Source of the DNA: Elysia crispata | Taxonomy: Eukaryota; Mollusca; Gastropoda; Plakobranchidae | Direction: 5' to 3' | Assembly (NCBI GenBank): GCA_033675545.1 | Contig: JAWDGP010005712.1 | Coordinates: forward strand, 479,501 to 543,500 | Length of the DNA: 64,000 nucleotides | Part shown: positions 1-29,968 of the stretch, one piece after another | Numbering within the stretch: the first letter of the stretch is position 1 | How the letters are laid out: each line of letters opens with the position of its first letter | Notes under the pieces: generated by a model | Told to the model about the DNA's origin: nothing | The model's database searches: none | The model's input: the letters and a program-made list of their open reading frames with translations, nothing else | Program-made: the position numbers and the translations under genes

Positions 1-62
<62 letters not shown>
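1..62 (+). repeat. (CT)n microsatellite
   Basis: Near-perfect CT dinucleotide array that runs off the left edge of the window, so its true length is unknown. It is the first of several pyrimidine arrays on this strand. Confidence 0.97.
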
Positions 63-65
<3 letters not shown>

Positions 66-217
66 AATTACACGCACCTTAGTTAAGATCTGATAGAGGT
101 TGGTTTATTTGTGTCCAGCAAAAATAAGGACCTGATTGTTTTTAGCGATTCAGCTTCTTAGTCTTTTTAAGCCGGCATATAGCTCATTGTTGTGAGTCAT
201 CTATTCTTCGTTAATTA

Positions 218-304
218 GGATCGCTCAATGGCTAAGTGCCTGACCTTGTTTCGGCAAGGTGATGAGTGCCGCATCAAGATGCAGGTTCGATCCCTGTCCG
301 TTCC
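218..304 (+). repeat. tRNA-like sequence, probably tRNA-derived SINE head
   Basis: An A-box-like stretch TCGCTCAATGG (221-231) is followed 50-odd bases later by a perfect B-box GGTTCGATCCC (284-294). Between them CCTTG and CAAGG can pair as an anticodon-like stem, and the extra arm is long, as in class II (Leu/Ser) tRNAs. The two ends do not form a good acceptor stem, so a functional tRNA is unlikely. A SINE head or decayed tRNA fits better. The body and tail of the element were not delimited. Confidence 0.45.
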
Positions 305-1800
305 ATCTCTCCTTTGTTATGTTTTCACGTTTCTCGTCTTATTTATCGATCCCGAGATAGATATAGGTTTGTGATTCATTTTCTATATTATTTATATCTC
401 TCCCTCCCTGTCTGTCTGTCTGTCTCTCTGTCTCTCTGTCTCTGTCTCTGTCTCTGTCTCTATCTCTCTCTCTTTCTAATTTGCACTAATCATTACAAGT
501 GTTGCTTATATTTCTTACATATTTACACACAATATTACAGTTTTAATTACAACATACACTATCTCTAACTCATTAACTAGATGTAGCGATATTTTTCCTT
601 GTTACTTTTGATTAATACCATAACAATCTTTTCCGGTTTACAGTTTGTGATAAGTTAAATTCTCTGTTGAAATAATCACTGACGCATTCCTAAAAGAGAG
701 AGAAACAATAACATTGGCGAAGACCACTTCAAAGTCCATGTTGTTATTGTTACATGAAATCTTTGGCAGCTATAGATCTGGTGGCTAAAGCCTGGACTGA
801 GTCAATTTACTAATGGTAAGGATAAGGATTGCACAGGTCTTAAGTATTAGATCTAGGATTTCCCATGTTTATAAAATTATTACTCACAATAGGCCTAGTG
901 ATTATCTAGAAAGCCTTCTGGCTTTTCTGTTCCTAGCAGTAAAGTTGCATTCCTACTTACATCTAGATCTAGCTACATTTTTTTTGGTCAAAGCGCACTG
1001 TAAAAGAAAGTAAGAAAGAAATATTCAAATTTTACTTTTTCTATTATAAGAGTAATTATTTGAGACCTTCAGATTCGTTCTTTAGGTCTGACTAATATGC
1101 GACAACACAGCAACCAACCTCCTGCAAGGGGTGTCACTGAAAGCACATAAGGCAAAGGGTAGACCTAATCTTCTAGTAATTGCTCTTTTTTGAAGTTGCA
1201 AGGTGTTATCAAACTTGAGGTTAAATCAGGGAATTAATAAATTTACAAAATGTGTAGGATTATGACAAATAATTTACAGTTTAGGAATGATAAATTTTCA
1301 CAACCAAACTCTTCATGCTTGGTACTAAAGTAAGCGTGTTACACATCTGAAACTAGTAGAATTACAATAGCTGCTTTTCATCTTTACAACTACAGTTACT
1401 AAAACAAAACATCATATATTAACATTCAAATTGGATTAATTATAGCATTTGCATCACAATATCCCAAAACAACCACAGAGAAAAGACATTCATAGAATTA
1501 TGATTATGTGCATCCATTCCATATACTGATCTTAGAGGATATTTAACATGGTTGACTCTGAGAGAGGACCAGCAGAGCCCTCTCCAAGCATCTCCATCTA
1601 TTTTCTCAGGCTATATGTGGACAACAAAGCGTGTTACATCTGCCAGCTCCTTCTCTACACTAAGCGGTAAGCCAGTGACACTTGGTTGCCTGCAAGTGAC
1701 TGGACCAAGAAACGTCAGCTGCTGCCTGTCACTACAAGTTCCAGCAAGCGCTGCTAACTAGTTATTGATACAGGAGTGGGTAAACTCATGATGCTGTCAC
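305..1800. other. No gene recognised
   Basis: AT-rich sequence with a short TGTC/TC-rich stretch at about 404-475. Open frames here are short and without recognisable motifs. Confidence 0.6.
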
Positions 1801-1817
1801 TATCCTAGTACACATAC

Positions 1818-1885
1818 CACTACTACTACTGCTGCTGCTGCTGCTGCTACTACCACTGCTGCTACTGCTACTACCACTACTTTTT

Positions 1886-1965
<80 letters not shown>

Positions 1966-1972
1966 GCTACTA
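1818..1972 (+). repeat. (ACT/GCT)n microsatellite
   Basis: Trinucleotide array that starts with mixed CTA and CTG units and becomes a pure ACT run from about 1887. It lies just outside the left arm of the long inverted repeat described below. Confidence 0.95.
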
Positions 1973-1999
1973 AGAATTATACAAATTACAAGCTAGAAT

Positions 2000-2332
2000 T
2001 TAGGTAGTGCTCAGCAGTGGTTAGGATAAGGCTAGGACCGAAAATGCTTGAATTGGTGTGATTAGAACCATTGATTTATATATGCTTCGGGACCTATCAC
2101 CTTACCACTCAAAGAGAACATAGCTTATACCAATACGCCACTAATCTCCCTAAAAAGAGAGTTTCATGGTGAAGGTATTTCCTAAGCCTCTCTTAGTGAC
2201 TTGCAATCTTGATTGGGAAAGTCTAAATCGCACCAAAGTCAACCATTGATGATTGAGTCCGGAAGCACCACACTTGCCATTGGACGCACAAATATCTAGG
2301 ACGAACGATAACAATATGTATGCTTCAACTTT

Positions 2333-2406
<74 letters not shown>

Positions 2407-2434
2407 TTACCACTGCACTACCACCACCACCACC

Positions 2435-2514
<80 letters not shown>

Positions 2515-2619
2515 CACTACCACTACCACTGCCACTGCCACTGCACCACCACAACCACCACTACAACTTCTACTACATACAACTACATACTACTACTACT
2601 TCTACTACATACAACTACG

Positions 2620-2694
<75 letters not shown>

Positions 2695-2741
2695 ATACTA
2701 CTACTACATACTACTACTACTACATACTACTACATACTACA

Positions 2742-2815
<74 letters not shown>

Positions 2816-3140
2816 TTAGTAGCTTGCTGCCTCTTGATTTGAAATATGAAATTACAATAACATTGAGGCATACTTATTGTTATCGTTCATCCTCGATATT
2901 TGTGCTCTCAATGGCATTTATTGGTGCTTCCAGATTCAAATATTTTCCCGATCAAGTATTCAAGTTATTCAGTGGGGCTTAAGAAAATGTCTTTGCAATG
3001 AACCTCTTTTAGTGGCATGTTGGTATAAGCCATGCTCTCTTTGAGTCTATAAGTCGATGGTTCTAATCCCTCATTTGCAAGCAATTTTTGGTTATTTTCA
3101 TTTAAAACCTTATACTAAACACTGATGAGCCTAAACTCTG
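2000..3140. repeat. Long imperfect inverted repeat (foldback/MITE-like) with ACT-array loop
   Basis: The arm at 2000-2327 reads, on the opposite strand, like the arm at 2864-3140. For example GTTATCGTT, ATATTTGTGC, GGTGCTTCC, TTGGTATAAGC and GATGGTTCTAAT-type strings occur in the same order in both. The arms are imperfect, perhaps three quarters identical by eye, so the element is not young. The loop between them is almost entirely ACT/ACC trinucleotides. No transposase frame is visible. A foldback or MITE-type DNA transposon is the most likely origin; target-site duplications were not established. Confidence 0.75.
2327..2815 (+). repeat. (ACT)n / (ACC)n compound microsatellite
   Basis: Long ACT array interrupted by ACC runs (about 2420-2446 and 2514-2570) and by TACATACTAC-type variants (about 2575-2745). 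The long Leu, Tyr and Thr homopolymer frames across it are artefacts of the repeat. Confidence 0.97.
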
Positions 3141-3455
3141 ACTCTTTAAAATTCTTAGTAGAAGTAGTAGGAGCAGCAACAGTAATAGCGGTAGTAGTAG
3201 TAAGCCCCTAGTCTTTATATTGAATGTAGTTAGTTGATCTTATTTATCTGTGGGTATCATAATTGTTCATAAAATTTTTCATTATAATTGCAGCTTTCAA
3301 AAAGAGCTAAATTGAGGATAGTTTAATTCAATTTTCCTTGGAAATGTCAGGTTTTTTGTTTTGTGGTCCAACCCTTCACATATTTCACTTTTTTCAAAAT
3401 CATATCAATAGCTTTGCAGTATGAATTTTAAAGTTTTAATGAACTTACTTTACAG

Positions 3456-3532
3456 AGTATCATGGGTATCAAGATTTAAACAAACATTGACACTTGTCTA
3501 GACACATACAAGAAACAAAGAAACTGGTTCCA
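3456..3532 (+). other. PEX26: Putative PEX26 5' UTR part of first coding exon
   Basis: A possible splice acceptor TTACTTTACAG ends at 3455, followed by 77 bases before the chosen ATG. An ATG at about 3461 opens only a five-codon frame ending in TAA, so it would act as a tiny upstream ORF. This suggests that a noncoding exon lies further upstream. It is inferred from the splice consensus only. Confidence 0.4.
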
Positions 3533-20177
<16,645 letters not shown>

Positions 20178-20226
20178 TGGAACTTTGTTGTAAACTAGTT
20201 TTGTCACCAATGATCAATACTTGTGC

Positions 20227-20232
20227 AATAAA
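20227..20232 (+). terminator. PEX26: PEX26 polyadenylation signal
   Basis: AATAAA lies 50 bases after the PEX26 stop and is followed at 20243-20290 by a GT-rich then T-rich stretch, as expected of a downstream cleavage element. The predicted 3' UTR is therefore only about 70 bases. Confidence 0.7.
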
Positions 20233-20880
20233 GATGGATAATTTGATTGTGTTGTGAAAATGTTTGGGGTTTTTTGTTGTTTTGTTTTTTTTCATCTTAT
20301 TCTTTGTCATTTACATTTTCTGTTCAAGTCTGTTCAAAGTTAAAACAGAAGAATGGAAAAAGGAGATGCTCTTTGTCAAAATCAATGCAAATTCCTCTGA
20401 AGTTGAAACGACAAAAACCCAGCAGTTGAAAAATTGAGCTGAACAGTACATGTACAAATTCACTTGCCACTTGTATTTCTAATATTATTAGTAATAAGTC
20501 TCCTTCTATTCATGTATGTGTGAACTGAAAGTAAACTTTTAACTAAATTAAGGTCAGAGGAGCCACAATGAAGTGAAAGATGATAGAGCAGTTAAATTAG
20601 TCTTGTCTGTTAGCTGTTCTTCTGCAAAGAAAATATGCCTTCTTTCAAGATTTAAAATGTGAAGAGAGGCTTTGCAAACTGAAGATGCTCATGACTTTCT
20701 GACTCCGAGCAGTCTTCTAATTTCCATTTTTCTTTCCTGCATTTTTTTAAAAATGTTTAATTACACGAAAATATACTATTGCTAAACTTTTAAGCATTTT
20801 TTTCAGGAATGTGACACTATAGTAGTTGAAAAACATGAATGCTCCTTATTGCTTTCCACTTTTTGGTGCTAACACTGCAG

Positions 20881-20972
20881 TAAGGAATTTCTATTCAATT
20901 TTTATTGGCTGTGATTAAGAAGCTTAATATGAATTCATCTGTTGTTCTATGAGTATGAGTGGTGTAATGTTG
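20881..20972 (+). repeat. Direct repeat pair, first copy
   Basis: GTAAGGAATTTC and the following approximately 90 bases, including ATTGGCT(G/C)TGATTAAGAAGC, recur at 21200-21290 with few differences. Confidence 0.8.
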
Positions 20973-21199
20973 GATGTTTATGGATAGAATCAAAAGCCTT
21001 TAGGTAGGTTTCAGGCAGCAGCCAATTTATTGAACATCAAAATACAGCCACAAATAAACTCTTCTCTGAAGAGTTCTACTGAGGGTAAGCTAGATAACTC
21101 AAGAAAAACTAAAAAAAAAGTAGGAAGTATGGCATTGTTGTTATTATAATGTTTTGTCCCTTGTGATCAAAAGTCCTATTGAGATATTACATTGAGAGT

Positions 21200-21290
21200 A
21201 AGGAATTTCATTTCAATTTTTATTGGCTCTGATTAAGAAGCTTGATATGAATTCACCTGTTGTTTTATGAGTATGAGTGGCGTTATTCAT
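21200..21290 (+). repeat. Direct repeat pair, second copy
   Basis: Partner of 20881-20972, about 320 bases downstream. Differences are mostly single substitutions. Confidence 0.8.
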
Positions 21291-21865
21291 ATGTTACTGA
21301 GTATTAGACTGATATAACTGTTTCTCTGCTAGAAACATATAAGAAACCATTAAAATGATTCTAAATATACTCGGCTGTTGGTTACTTCCATTTTTTAGAA
21401 TATTCTTTCGTCATCTTGATATTTCATTTTAAGGACAGGACAATGGGATATGTATTATGGAGTTTCAGTTTGTATAAATCATCACCCAGAATTGATTATA
21501 GCTCATGAGAAAATAAATGGATCAACCACAATCCCTTTGAAACAAAATGAAAAACTTAAATGAGAACATGAAAAAATTCTATTTTACTTGTATACTTGTG
21601 CTGGAAAGAACAAGACCATCTAAGTGTGTACATCACATAAAAACTGATGTGAAGTCATTTTTGATACAGAGGGAAAAAAGGCTGGGTGACCTGTTCTGTT
21701 AACTTTGATTTTGTTGACATCTGACTCTATGAAATGACAGAGGGGTTTATCAGGTTTTTTTTTTTTTAAGTTTTAAGTTTTATTTGTATTAAATATCTAG
21801 ATTTGATTCAAGGAAATCTATAGCAGAGAAGCCCAGGGCTTAAGATCCAAACTTCACATGTCACT

Positions 21866-21980
21866 AATTATTATGCCTACTATATAGTGATTAATGAAAG
21901 TCACTCCTTCCCAATATCCTAATTAAAAAGTTGTTAATGGAAATGGTTGAATGAAAACTGAAATGTCTAAGACAAATTTT
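21866..21980 (+). repeat. 115-bp direct repeat, first copy
   Basis: Begins near ATTATTATGCCTACTATATA and includes GAAATGGTTGAATGAAAACT. Recurs at about 23485-23596. Confidence 0.8.
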
Positions 21981-23484
21981 CATCTGAACAGGTTGGGAAA
22001 AAAGGAGTTCAAGTCAATACAGAAATTAGAATGGGGTGTTCGTATTGACCCCGCAGTTTTGTTTTTTGGTAAATAGTCCTTTTCTTGTTAATATCTGCAA
22101 GCAGTTTGATCTGCAACTCAATGCTAAGATTTTTTTTCTTACAATGGCCATGGTGAAGTCTGACCAACGTAGGCTTAGTGATAATAGTTTAGCGTTAAGT
22201 AGTCAAATGCGTGGTTATTTCAATAGGGTTTCATGCAAAAATGAAAAAAAGTCTAAGATTGCTGTATCGAGACGATCAAGGTAAGGTTAGCCTAACCCAT
22301 TTCTATTTGCCAGGAACAATGAGAGAAAGAATTGTGCGCAAGAAAAATACAACAGTATAGTAGCGCAAGTAGGCCAGGCCTGGCGAGAGGGTCACTGTGC
22401 TTTTGCAGTGGGAAAGGCAGTGGTACCTATACAGTATATATTGATAGGCATTACGGCACTTGTTTGACTGTGCAATGTGGGCAAGGCCAAATTTAGATCC
22501 AAACCTGATAGAAAGCCAATGGGGATAGGTGCTTTGAACTGAGACACTGTTGAAAGAATGATTAGTAGGCTTACTATCCTAGTATCCTACTACAAGAATG
22601 AGAGGAATAATACGCTGTGTAGGTTAAGACCCTAATCAGATGGACTCTAGGAGACTTTGATCCTTCTATACTTGACTGATTTTGAATGCTAGGAGGGGGG
22701 TGGGGGGAAGGAGTGAAAATTAAGGGATTCTTTTTCCGCCAGTGGATATTTCTGTACCAGATACACATATATCCTGTGCGTTATATCTATACCAAGCTCT
22801 TTACGCATGCACCACACGGTAATGCTTTCCGGTTTCTGCGGCCATGCTTACTGCCTAGACGACTGATTTGGCTTAAATCACAGAGACAGTAATAACAGAA
22901 CATACATATAGTTAATTTAGTGATTGCAAAAATCATTTTGGTTTATATATAAATTATTTTAGTTTTTGTAATTTTATCTTATTGTATTTCTGAAATAGTT
23001 ATTTCATCTTATTGCATTTCTGACATATTTATTGGATCTTCTTAAATATTTTTTACTGTAGAGCTCTTTTAATGAAGGCAGGAGGCTATGTTGGCGGTCA
23101 TGTTTGAATATTTGGCAGAATTTTATAATTATGAAATGTTTGAATCTACATAGATTTATGCTAAATCAATAGAATACTTTTCGTTTTTAAACATATTTTC
23201 TCTTACGATAGTTTTAGCAATAATTTAAATTGTGTGCTATTAAATCTAATTTTCCTGTCTTGTTTTCTATTTATGTGAAAAGCTATTTCTTAGTGTAATA
23301 AAACAAAAAATGAAGGAATATAAAGCAACTGTGCGTGAAGATTTTTAAAATATAGTCACTCAAGTCCATGAGAGTGTTGGGTCTTACCTCAATATGACCA
23401 TTGACAACATTAAATAATAAATGCCCCAGTACTGAAGGCAAACCAGATGTATTCACCATAAAGCAGAACACAAAATATCACTAT

Positions 23485-23596
23485 TATCATTATGCCTACA
23501 ATATAGTTATTAATGAGAGTCACTCCTTTCCAATATCCTACTTAAAAAGTTAATGGAAATGGTTGAATGAAAACTGAAATGTCCAAGACAAATATC
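23485..23596 (+). repeat. 115-bp direct repeat, second copy
   Basis: Partner of 21866-21980, about 1.6 kb downstream in the same orientation, with scattered substitutions and a 3-base indel. Confidence 0.8.
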
Positions 23597-26500
23597 AAAT
23601 GTGAAACATATCACGCATCAAGCAAAGTTTTAGAATTGAGATGTGTGGATGAATGGATGTTTCTTAGATCTGAGAAAATTAGAAGTATAGGGAGGGGTAA
23701 AAAGCTGCCACTTAAAAAAAAATGAACTTGTTTGCTATTTAAGCTATCAACTTAGTTATTAGTTAGTTATACAAAAAATTTCAAGAAAGGAAAAGAGGCC
23801 ATACGAGATCCTATCTTTTTCATTGCTATCAAATTGCAATATATCAATACTATATAACATTTTACAAATTACACCAACAAAATGTTAGGATTACACTTAT
23901 TTTTTCGATGATCATACAACTACAGAGTGAAAAAATTGCTTCAAAATCAGACTGACTTAATAAGATGGGTGTGTCTTCAAAGTGGGACCTAATGCACTCT
24001 TTAAAAAAATCAACACCTCGGGATCAGAATAAGCAAAAGTTGACGTTGACCATTACATAGATATTATAAAAAGAAAAACAAACATATGATGGCTCAGAGA
24101 ACTTAACGTTAAAGCAAGGCTGTCCCTAAAGTGATTTGACAAAAGATACATGAACTGGACATACCTGCCATGCACCTGGTAATCAAACATTGCTTGCTGC
24201 AACTGGTAAGCCCAATTGGAAGGTAGAACAACAAAGCTGTAGGCTACTAAAAGAAATCCATTCACTTCTACAAACAATCTTGGTATGAAGCAATTCAAAG
24301 GTATTCACATACAAATACCGAGAAATACTTCTACTTCTATAAAAATTCAAAAAGGAGATATACATGTATGTAGAAATTACCACCAAGAAAAATCAAACAT
24401 GCGAAAATGTACACAGATAATAAATTTAAAAACATAAAACAGGAGTCAGAAGGATTAAAACAATGAAAAAAAACGAATACACGAATGACTGAATAAAGTA
24501 TTGAAAAGAAATAAGTAAACAAGTAAAAGAATGATAATAAAAAATACCCAACAATTTAAATAGATAAGTACCTGAAAAAAAAAATGAAGAAAAAGAGAAT
24601 GAAAGATAGAAATCTAAAGAGAGAGAGAGGGGGGGGAGGGGGTGGGTCAGCCCCAATACACAGGCAGACAGAAAAAAATAAAGTCAATACAAAGATAGGT
24701 AGAAAAAGAGTCCAGAACCCCAATGCCAACCCCAAATCCCAATTTGAAGTTAATACAAATAATAGGCCCTGGACTATGTTATCCTATATCTTTATAACCA
24801 CAACATGATCGATAACTTTAATCTCCCAAGAAGTACATGTAGGAGCACCTTGACCTGGTTCAGAAATATCCCAGAGGTTATTTCTATACCTGGTACAGAT
24901 ACATTCTGTGCACTATTTCTGTACCTGGTAGTGGTACATAATTATATATCCGCTACCTTTTTCCCTTCTATTTGGTCTTGGCTGAAACTTTTAGCACGTG
25001 GTTGAAGGGGTGTAACAGAAAAAATAAGTCAATATACTGGAGAATTCTATAACTAAGTAAGAACATTGAGGTAAAAATTGGGTATTTGGGAGGAAATGCC
25101 GATAAATCAGATGTCAATACAAGTGGGTTGCATTGTAATTGAAAAAAAAAAATGACAACTGTGGTACTAAAATAAAAATTAAAGAGACCTCTAGAGTACC
25201 CAAATGGTTCTTCAATTGATGACACTACATGACTGTATTTCCTGACCTATGTGTTTATATAGTGATAGAAAATGAACCGTGCAAGATTGAATTAAGAGTT
25301 TCACAAGCCTATTCAAGTCCACTATCAACAATAATAGTGATCTCAAAGCTTTGTTGTTAGTTGTTCCTTCATTGTCAACATATTGATAAATATATATATA
25401 TATATAAATATATGCACACACATATTAATCTAGAATTTTAGAAATAACATCACTAAGAACTTAAGAACAATATCAGGACATCAAAGACTGAAAATGATGT
25501 TCTAAAATTATCTCTAATATCATATTGTTCATGCATCTCTGGAGATGTCTCAAAAGGACTACTCAAACCTTTTATTTTTATATTTAGCCCTTAACAGGCC
25601 AAATACTAATAGAGCAAGAGCCTTTCATAAGTTAAATCATTATAAAGTAACTGGTCTATTACATGTGTAACAGTATTTCAATCACCACAGGCACATGTTT
25701 TTACTGAAGTGGAAGAGCCAAACCTGAAACCTCATCTTGCTCACTGTAGCCATTCTTTAGACCAGTTATTTCAAAGTCACTTTCATTCGTAAAAACTTTT
25801 GTTGTTGTTTTCATTTAGTAATAATAATTACTATAGACTCTATCTTTTTTATTCATAAGAATACATTGTAAATAATAGTACACATGTTTTCTAATTTTTT
25901 ACAAGTTCAATAAAAAAAACCATGATCTCAGTTTCATTCAGGCCGCAAATTTCTTCATATATAGAAATGACATGGACAATAATATCTAACATTTGCAGCA
26001 TCTTATTTTTTTTTTTTTGCTCTGCTAATCAGCTCGGTTATACAAATCATGTTTAACCAAAAAAGAACAATAACAATTTTTGCAGAATTTCTGTACACTC
26101 TGAATTGAAAAGTAAAATTTAAAAAAAAAAAAAAGCTCATGTTTCTCTAAATGACTTCCACTAGTAACATCTTATAATTTAAAATCATCTCCAGAAAATC
26201 CCAGTCCTCTATGAATATTGGTCTTACTAACTCTAGGGCTTCAAATAGTATGTTAAATATTCAATCAAATATGTTTATCGACAGTATCATACTTATGCCC
26301 CCTCCCATCTCGAACTTAGTAAGTGGTTCAATGATGAAATGAAAGAGTTTGGACATAAATGTTGTATCTCTTTAAGAGTTGTGGCTTGGTGCACGTGACA
26401 TCTTAATCACGAAAAGAGATTTTTTTATTTCCTTAAGAAAAACTTGATATTCGAGATTTGTTTTTAGAGCCGCAATCACAGTGATGTGTAAATACTAAAT

Positions 26501-27394
26501 ATAACCACAAGAGCTCAATTTCATAGCTTTTAATAGATTAATTAGAAAGTATATCATGTTGGCTACCTGGTGCCAGGATGATTGTGATTTTTTTGTATTA
26601 TTGTAATTTAACATAACTTAGCCACCTCACTATTTATTTCCTAAAAAACTGACACATTTGCATCAAAGGACACAGTGCGCCTTGTCGACTCTGACAAATC
26701 ATTTCATATTATGTATTCAAGAAAGTGCAAGCACTTACTTTTCCATTCCACATTCCACTTGCTAAACCCTTTATTACAACTCCACCGTCCTCGGCCCTAC
26801 TTGATATAATTATAAAAGTAAAATTTTGAGTACTGGTATGGCCTTCTTTTGTGCACAATAATTTCTCTTTTATTCAACAAGAATTAGAAATTATCTGATT
26901 GATAGGTAGAGGGGAAAAAGGTGCTACTGCTGTCTATATTTACGTCACAGCATTTTTCCTGCAAGTCCTATTAACTATAGCAAAATGGTATTGACTAGAA
27001 TCTGTGGCTATACTTCTTGTGTTTGTGCCCATCAACAGGGCTACATGCAAGAATGGCATGAGAGGCTAATATAACATTTGCGTTGGAACATTGCATTTCC
27101 TCATCTTCCCATACATAGGGCGGAACAGAAAACATTTCCTTTTAGTTTACTTTCTCAGAGTGGTTCACAAATCACAAGTGCAAATAATTATTAATCTGTG
27201 TTGATCGCTGAAGCAATAGGAAGCATACACAAGATTACTGGTACCGTTAAACAGCACTGTATTCTTGCAATTTATAACATTCTAACAGTATCTTGTTATG
27301 TATCTAAATACATGTACATTGTAGTAGTTTGCCTTTGTGGAGACTGAGGAGTCTAGTTTATACTATGATAGCACACTCTTCCTTAAAAATTGTT

Positions 27395-28750
27395 CTGTTA
27401 AAAAAAGAAACTTGAAAACACAAAATCGATAATAAAGGGATACATATTTACAATTTTATTATATCACAGTTTTTATACGTGTCCTGGATAATTTGAGATG
27501 TTCAAAACGAAAAAATGCAGTTTTTCTTGTGGATTGTTAAATTTTGTGGTGGTGATTTTCTCTGTCCTACAGCTTTTGTCTAGTCCGTTTTTAGAGTAAA
27601 ATGGTCATTAATATTATAAATGATTAAAGAATGTACATGTAATTCTTGATTCATCATTGAGGAAATAAACTGTTCAATAACAAACATGTATTTTCCTGCG
27701 CTACGACGTAACGCATTGTGACATTATGGCCTACTCAAATAAAAGCCTTTAGTTTTAGTTTTTACAAGCCTCAACATGATTTGTGAATTGATCCAATTTG
27801 ATTCATCAGCACTGCCATACATCAAACTTCATTGTACTAAAATTTTTAGAAGCTCCCTTGGCAAAATACATCAACTGAGTTGAAAATAAAGATCTGTTCC
27901 TCAGTATTCTATGCGTATGTAATATGGATATATCTGAGATCACATCTGTCACTGATTCACCTAGGCTTATTTTGTTTCTCTGACAATGTCAGAACTTTCT
28001 ACTTTCAATGGAAAACTCAATAATGCCTACTTTCGCTAGAGCCAGAACAAAGACTTCTCCAAGACATAAGATTTCTTTATTTGTGTCTTTCTGTGTAAAT
28101 GCCTCTAACCCGAGATAGGTCTGAAATCAGCAATACATTTTAAGTTACAAATTTCTATATTTTGTTTTAGTTAATACCAAGTAAGATGTAATTGATGATA
28201 TGATTTATGTCATCAATGCATCTGAGAACAAAATTATGTTCTTTTTGTTTTTTGATGTTTCAAATAATTTTCTGTTGATGTGAACAGATATTGACAAGTA
28301 ATCAAAATGAGCATTTATTGATAATTTAATATGATTGTTGGAAAATAAAAAAAAACTCTACGGCAATGATTGACTAGAATGTAAGTTACACAAAGATTGC
28401 TCATCTACATAAGTGTTTTCATTTTCGGTTCAATATTTAGGCATATTTACAAATTTACATAGTAGGCCTATTTATCTTCTGAAAATCAAGTAGGTTTATA
28501 ATTCGTAAAACAAAGTTATGAAATATGGCAAAATTTGTGTAATCATTATGTCTTGGTATTTATGATAATATTGGAAAAATATGGCTTTCTTTTCAAAATG
28601 AGATGCTCAACTATCTTTGGAATTATTTTTCTCAATCATTGGGATACTGACACTGTGTTAGAAACATGCATTTTAAACATAAAATTTCAAAATGAAAACA
28701 AAGCCGGATGTTAAAAAATTGATACGACCTTTTGAGAACGAGCCATATTT
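27395..28750 (+). mobile_element. R element, copy B (5' end lost)
   Basis: Collinear with R copies A and C from about the AATAAAG(G/A)GATA region to the right TIR, here GACCTTTTGAGAACGAGCCA. The left TIR is not recognisable. It is visibly more diverged than A and C and has one internal unit where A and C have two. Confidence 0.72.
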
Positions 28751-29824
28751 TATTTTCCCTGAGTATTGAAGGCTTTAAAAAATAATTTTTACATATCCCT
28801 CACAAGTCTACAGTCCATTTCTGATAATTTATGATTTTATTAAAAACTGAAATGGTGGGCTGAAAGCTCCAGAGTGTATTATCATCTTACAGCATTGCTA
28901 CCAAGCAAATCTGATATTCCTGCCAACTGTCCTTGATTGTGTAAATGGCCCATCTATCAAAAAGGAGGGCTATGTGATAAGAAAAAAGCATTAAAGATCT
29001 TTAATAAAATTACAAGGAGTCATTTGATTAGCCATGACCAAATGTGTTTCTAGTTCTAGCACCATCTAATTCTCAGTGCACACAGACTGTACAGATGCCA
29101 CAAAAATGGCTTGTATAAGTTGTAAGCAGCAGACATGGGGTCTGGAGGAAACAGAGTAGGCACCAGATCTAGTCCGTTAGTAATTCCCAAAATTAATTTG
29201 CCAGCAAGCAAAATGGACAAAAAAGGAATCTTTCATGACTTTGAAGTTATTATGCAAACAGTTTTATTTGACGCTGTAACAGGGTGCTCAGAATTCACCA
29301 ATGTTTAATCTACCATTGGTGAAGACAATAATTTCATGGAAAAAAATTGTCTGCACATAATGAAAAATTGTTGTATACTTGTAGGCCTACAAAAGGATGA
29401 AATCAATAGATTCAAGCTACCAAGTTAGATTATAGGGCCTACTGGTACCTTCCAAAAAACCAACTTAAGAAAATCTTTGACTTCAGAGGGATCCTTCATC
29501 ATCACGCAAAGGTTTTTAATCATTTTATCCTGTTACCTATTTCAGGTAACCTTTGGGTTTCCTTGATTTAATACAAAATCATTTGCAAAAGATAATTCAG
29601 ACGTTTTACATTCACAGATGATTTACGTATTATGCAAAACTAGCAGAAAGTTGCCAAATATTCTGTTCAAAACGAAATGGTTTTCATCATTCATGTGGCC
29701 AGAATTTTAGTGTCATGTATATGATTGCTGCTTTCAAGCAACGCCCACTCTATGAGCACGTTATTGAACAAGCAGGCGAAGGTCACAAGCAACCTACACC
29801 AATTGCGAATTAATTTTGGGCCGA
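28751..29824. other. No gene recognised
   Basis: AT-rich sequence between R copy B and the minisatellite, without recognised coding or repeat content. Confidence 0.5.
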
Positions 29825-29968
29825 GTTATAATATACATTACATATACTTCACTCCATCAGTTATAATATACATTACATAATTATACTTCACTCCATCAGT
29901 TATAATATACATTACATATACTTCACTCCATCAGTTATAATATACATTACATATACTTCACTCCATCA
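29825..29968 (+). repeat. 35-bp minisatellite, four copies
   Basis: Four head-to-tail copies of a unit starting GTTATAATATACATTACATA and ending CTTCACTCCATCA. Units 1, 3 and 4 are 35 bases; unit 2 is 39 bases because of a 4-base insertion. Units 1, 3 and 4 are essentially identical, so the array is young. Confidence 0.97.

Larger units (their letters stand above)
20300..27390. other. Gene-poor region between PEX26 and CNBP
   Basis: No exon chain with protein similarity was recognised. It contains the two pairs of short direct repeats listed separately, a small GA/G-rich stretch (24617-24643), a (TA)n run (about 25389-25407) and homopolymer A/T tracts. Frames of 60-90 codons here carry no recognised motif. 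Confidence 0.55.

Noticed and set aside
218-304. Functional tRNA gene
   Set aside because: The A and B boxes are good, but the acceptor stem does not pair properly. The same applies to 33791-33868 and 51080-51185.
2150-2982. Overlapping long frames on both strands with Thr, Tyr, Leu, Ser or Val runs
   Set aside because: Produced by the ACT array and its flanking inverted-repeat arms.
29825-29968. CRISPR-like array
   Set aside because: The units are contiguous without unique spacers, and the genome is eukaryotic.
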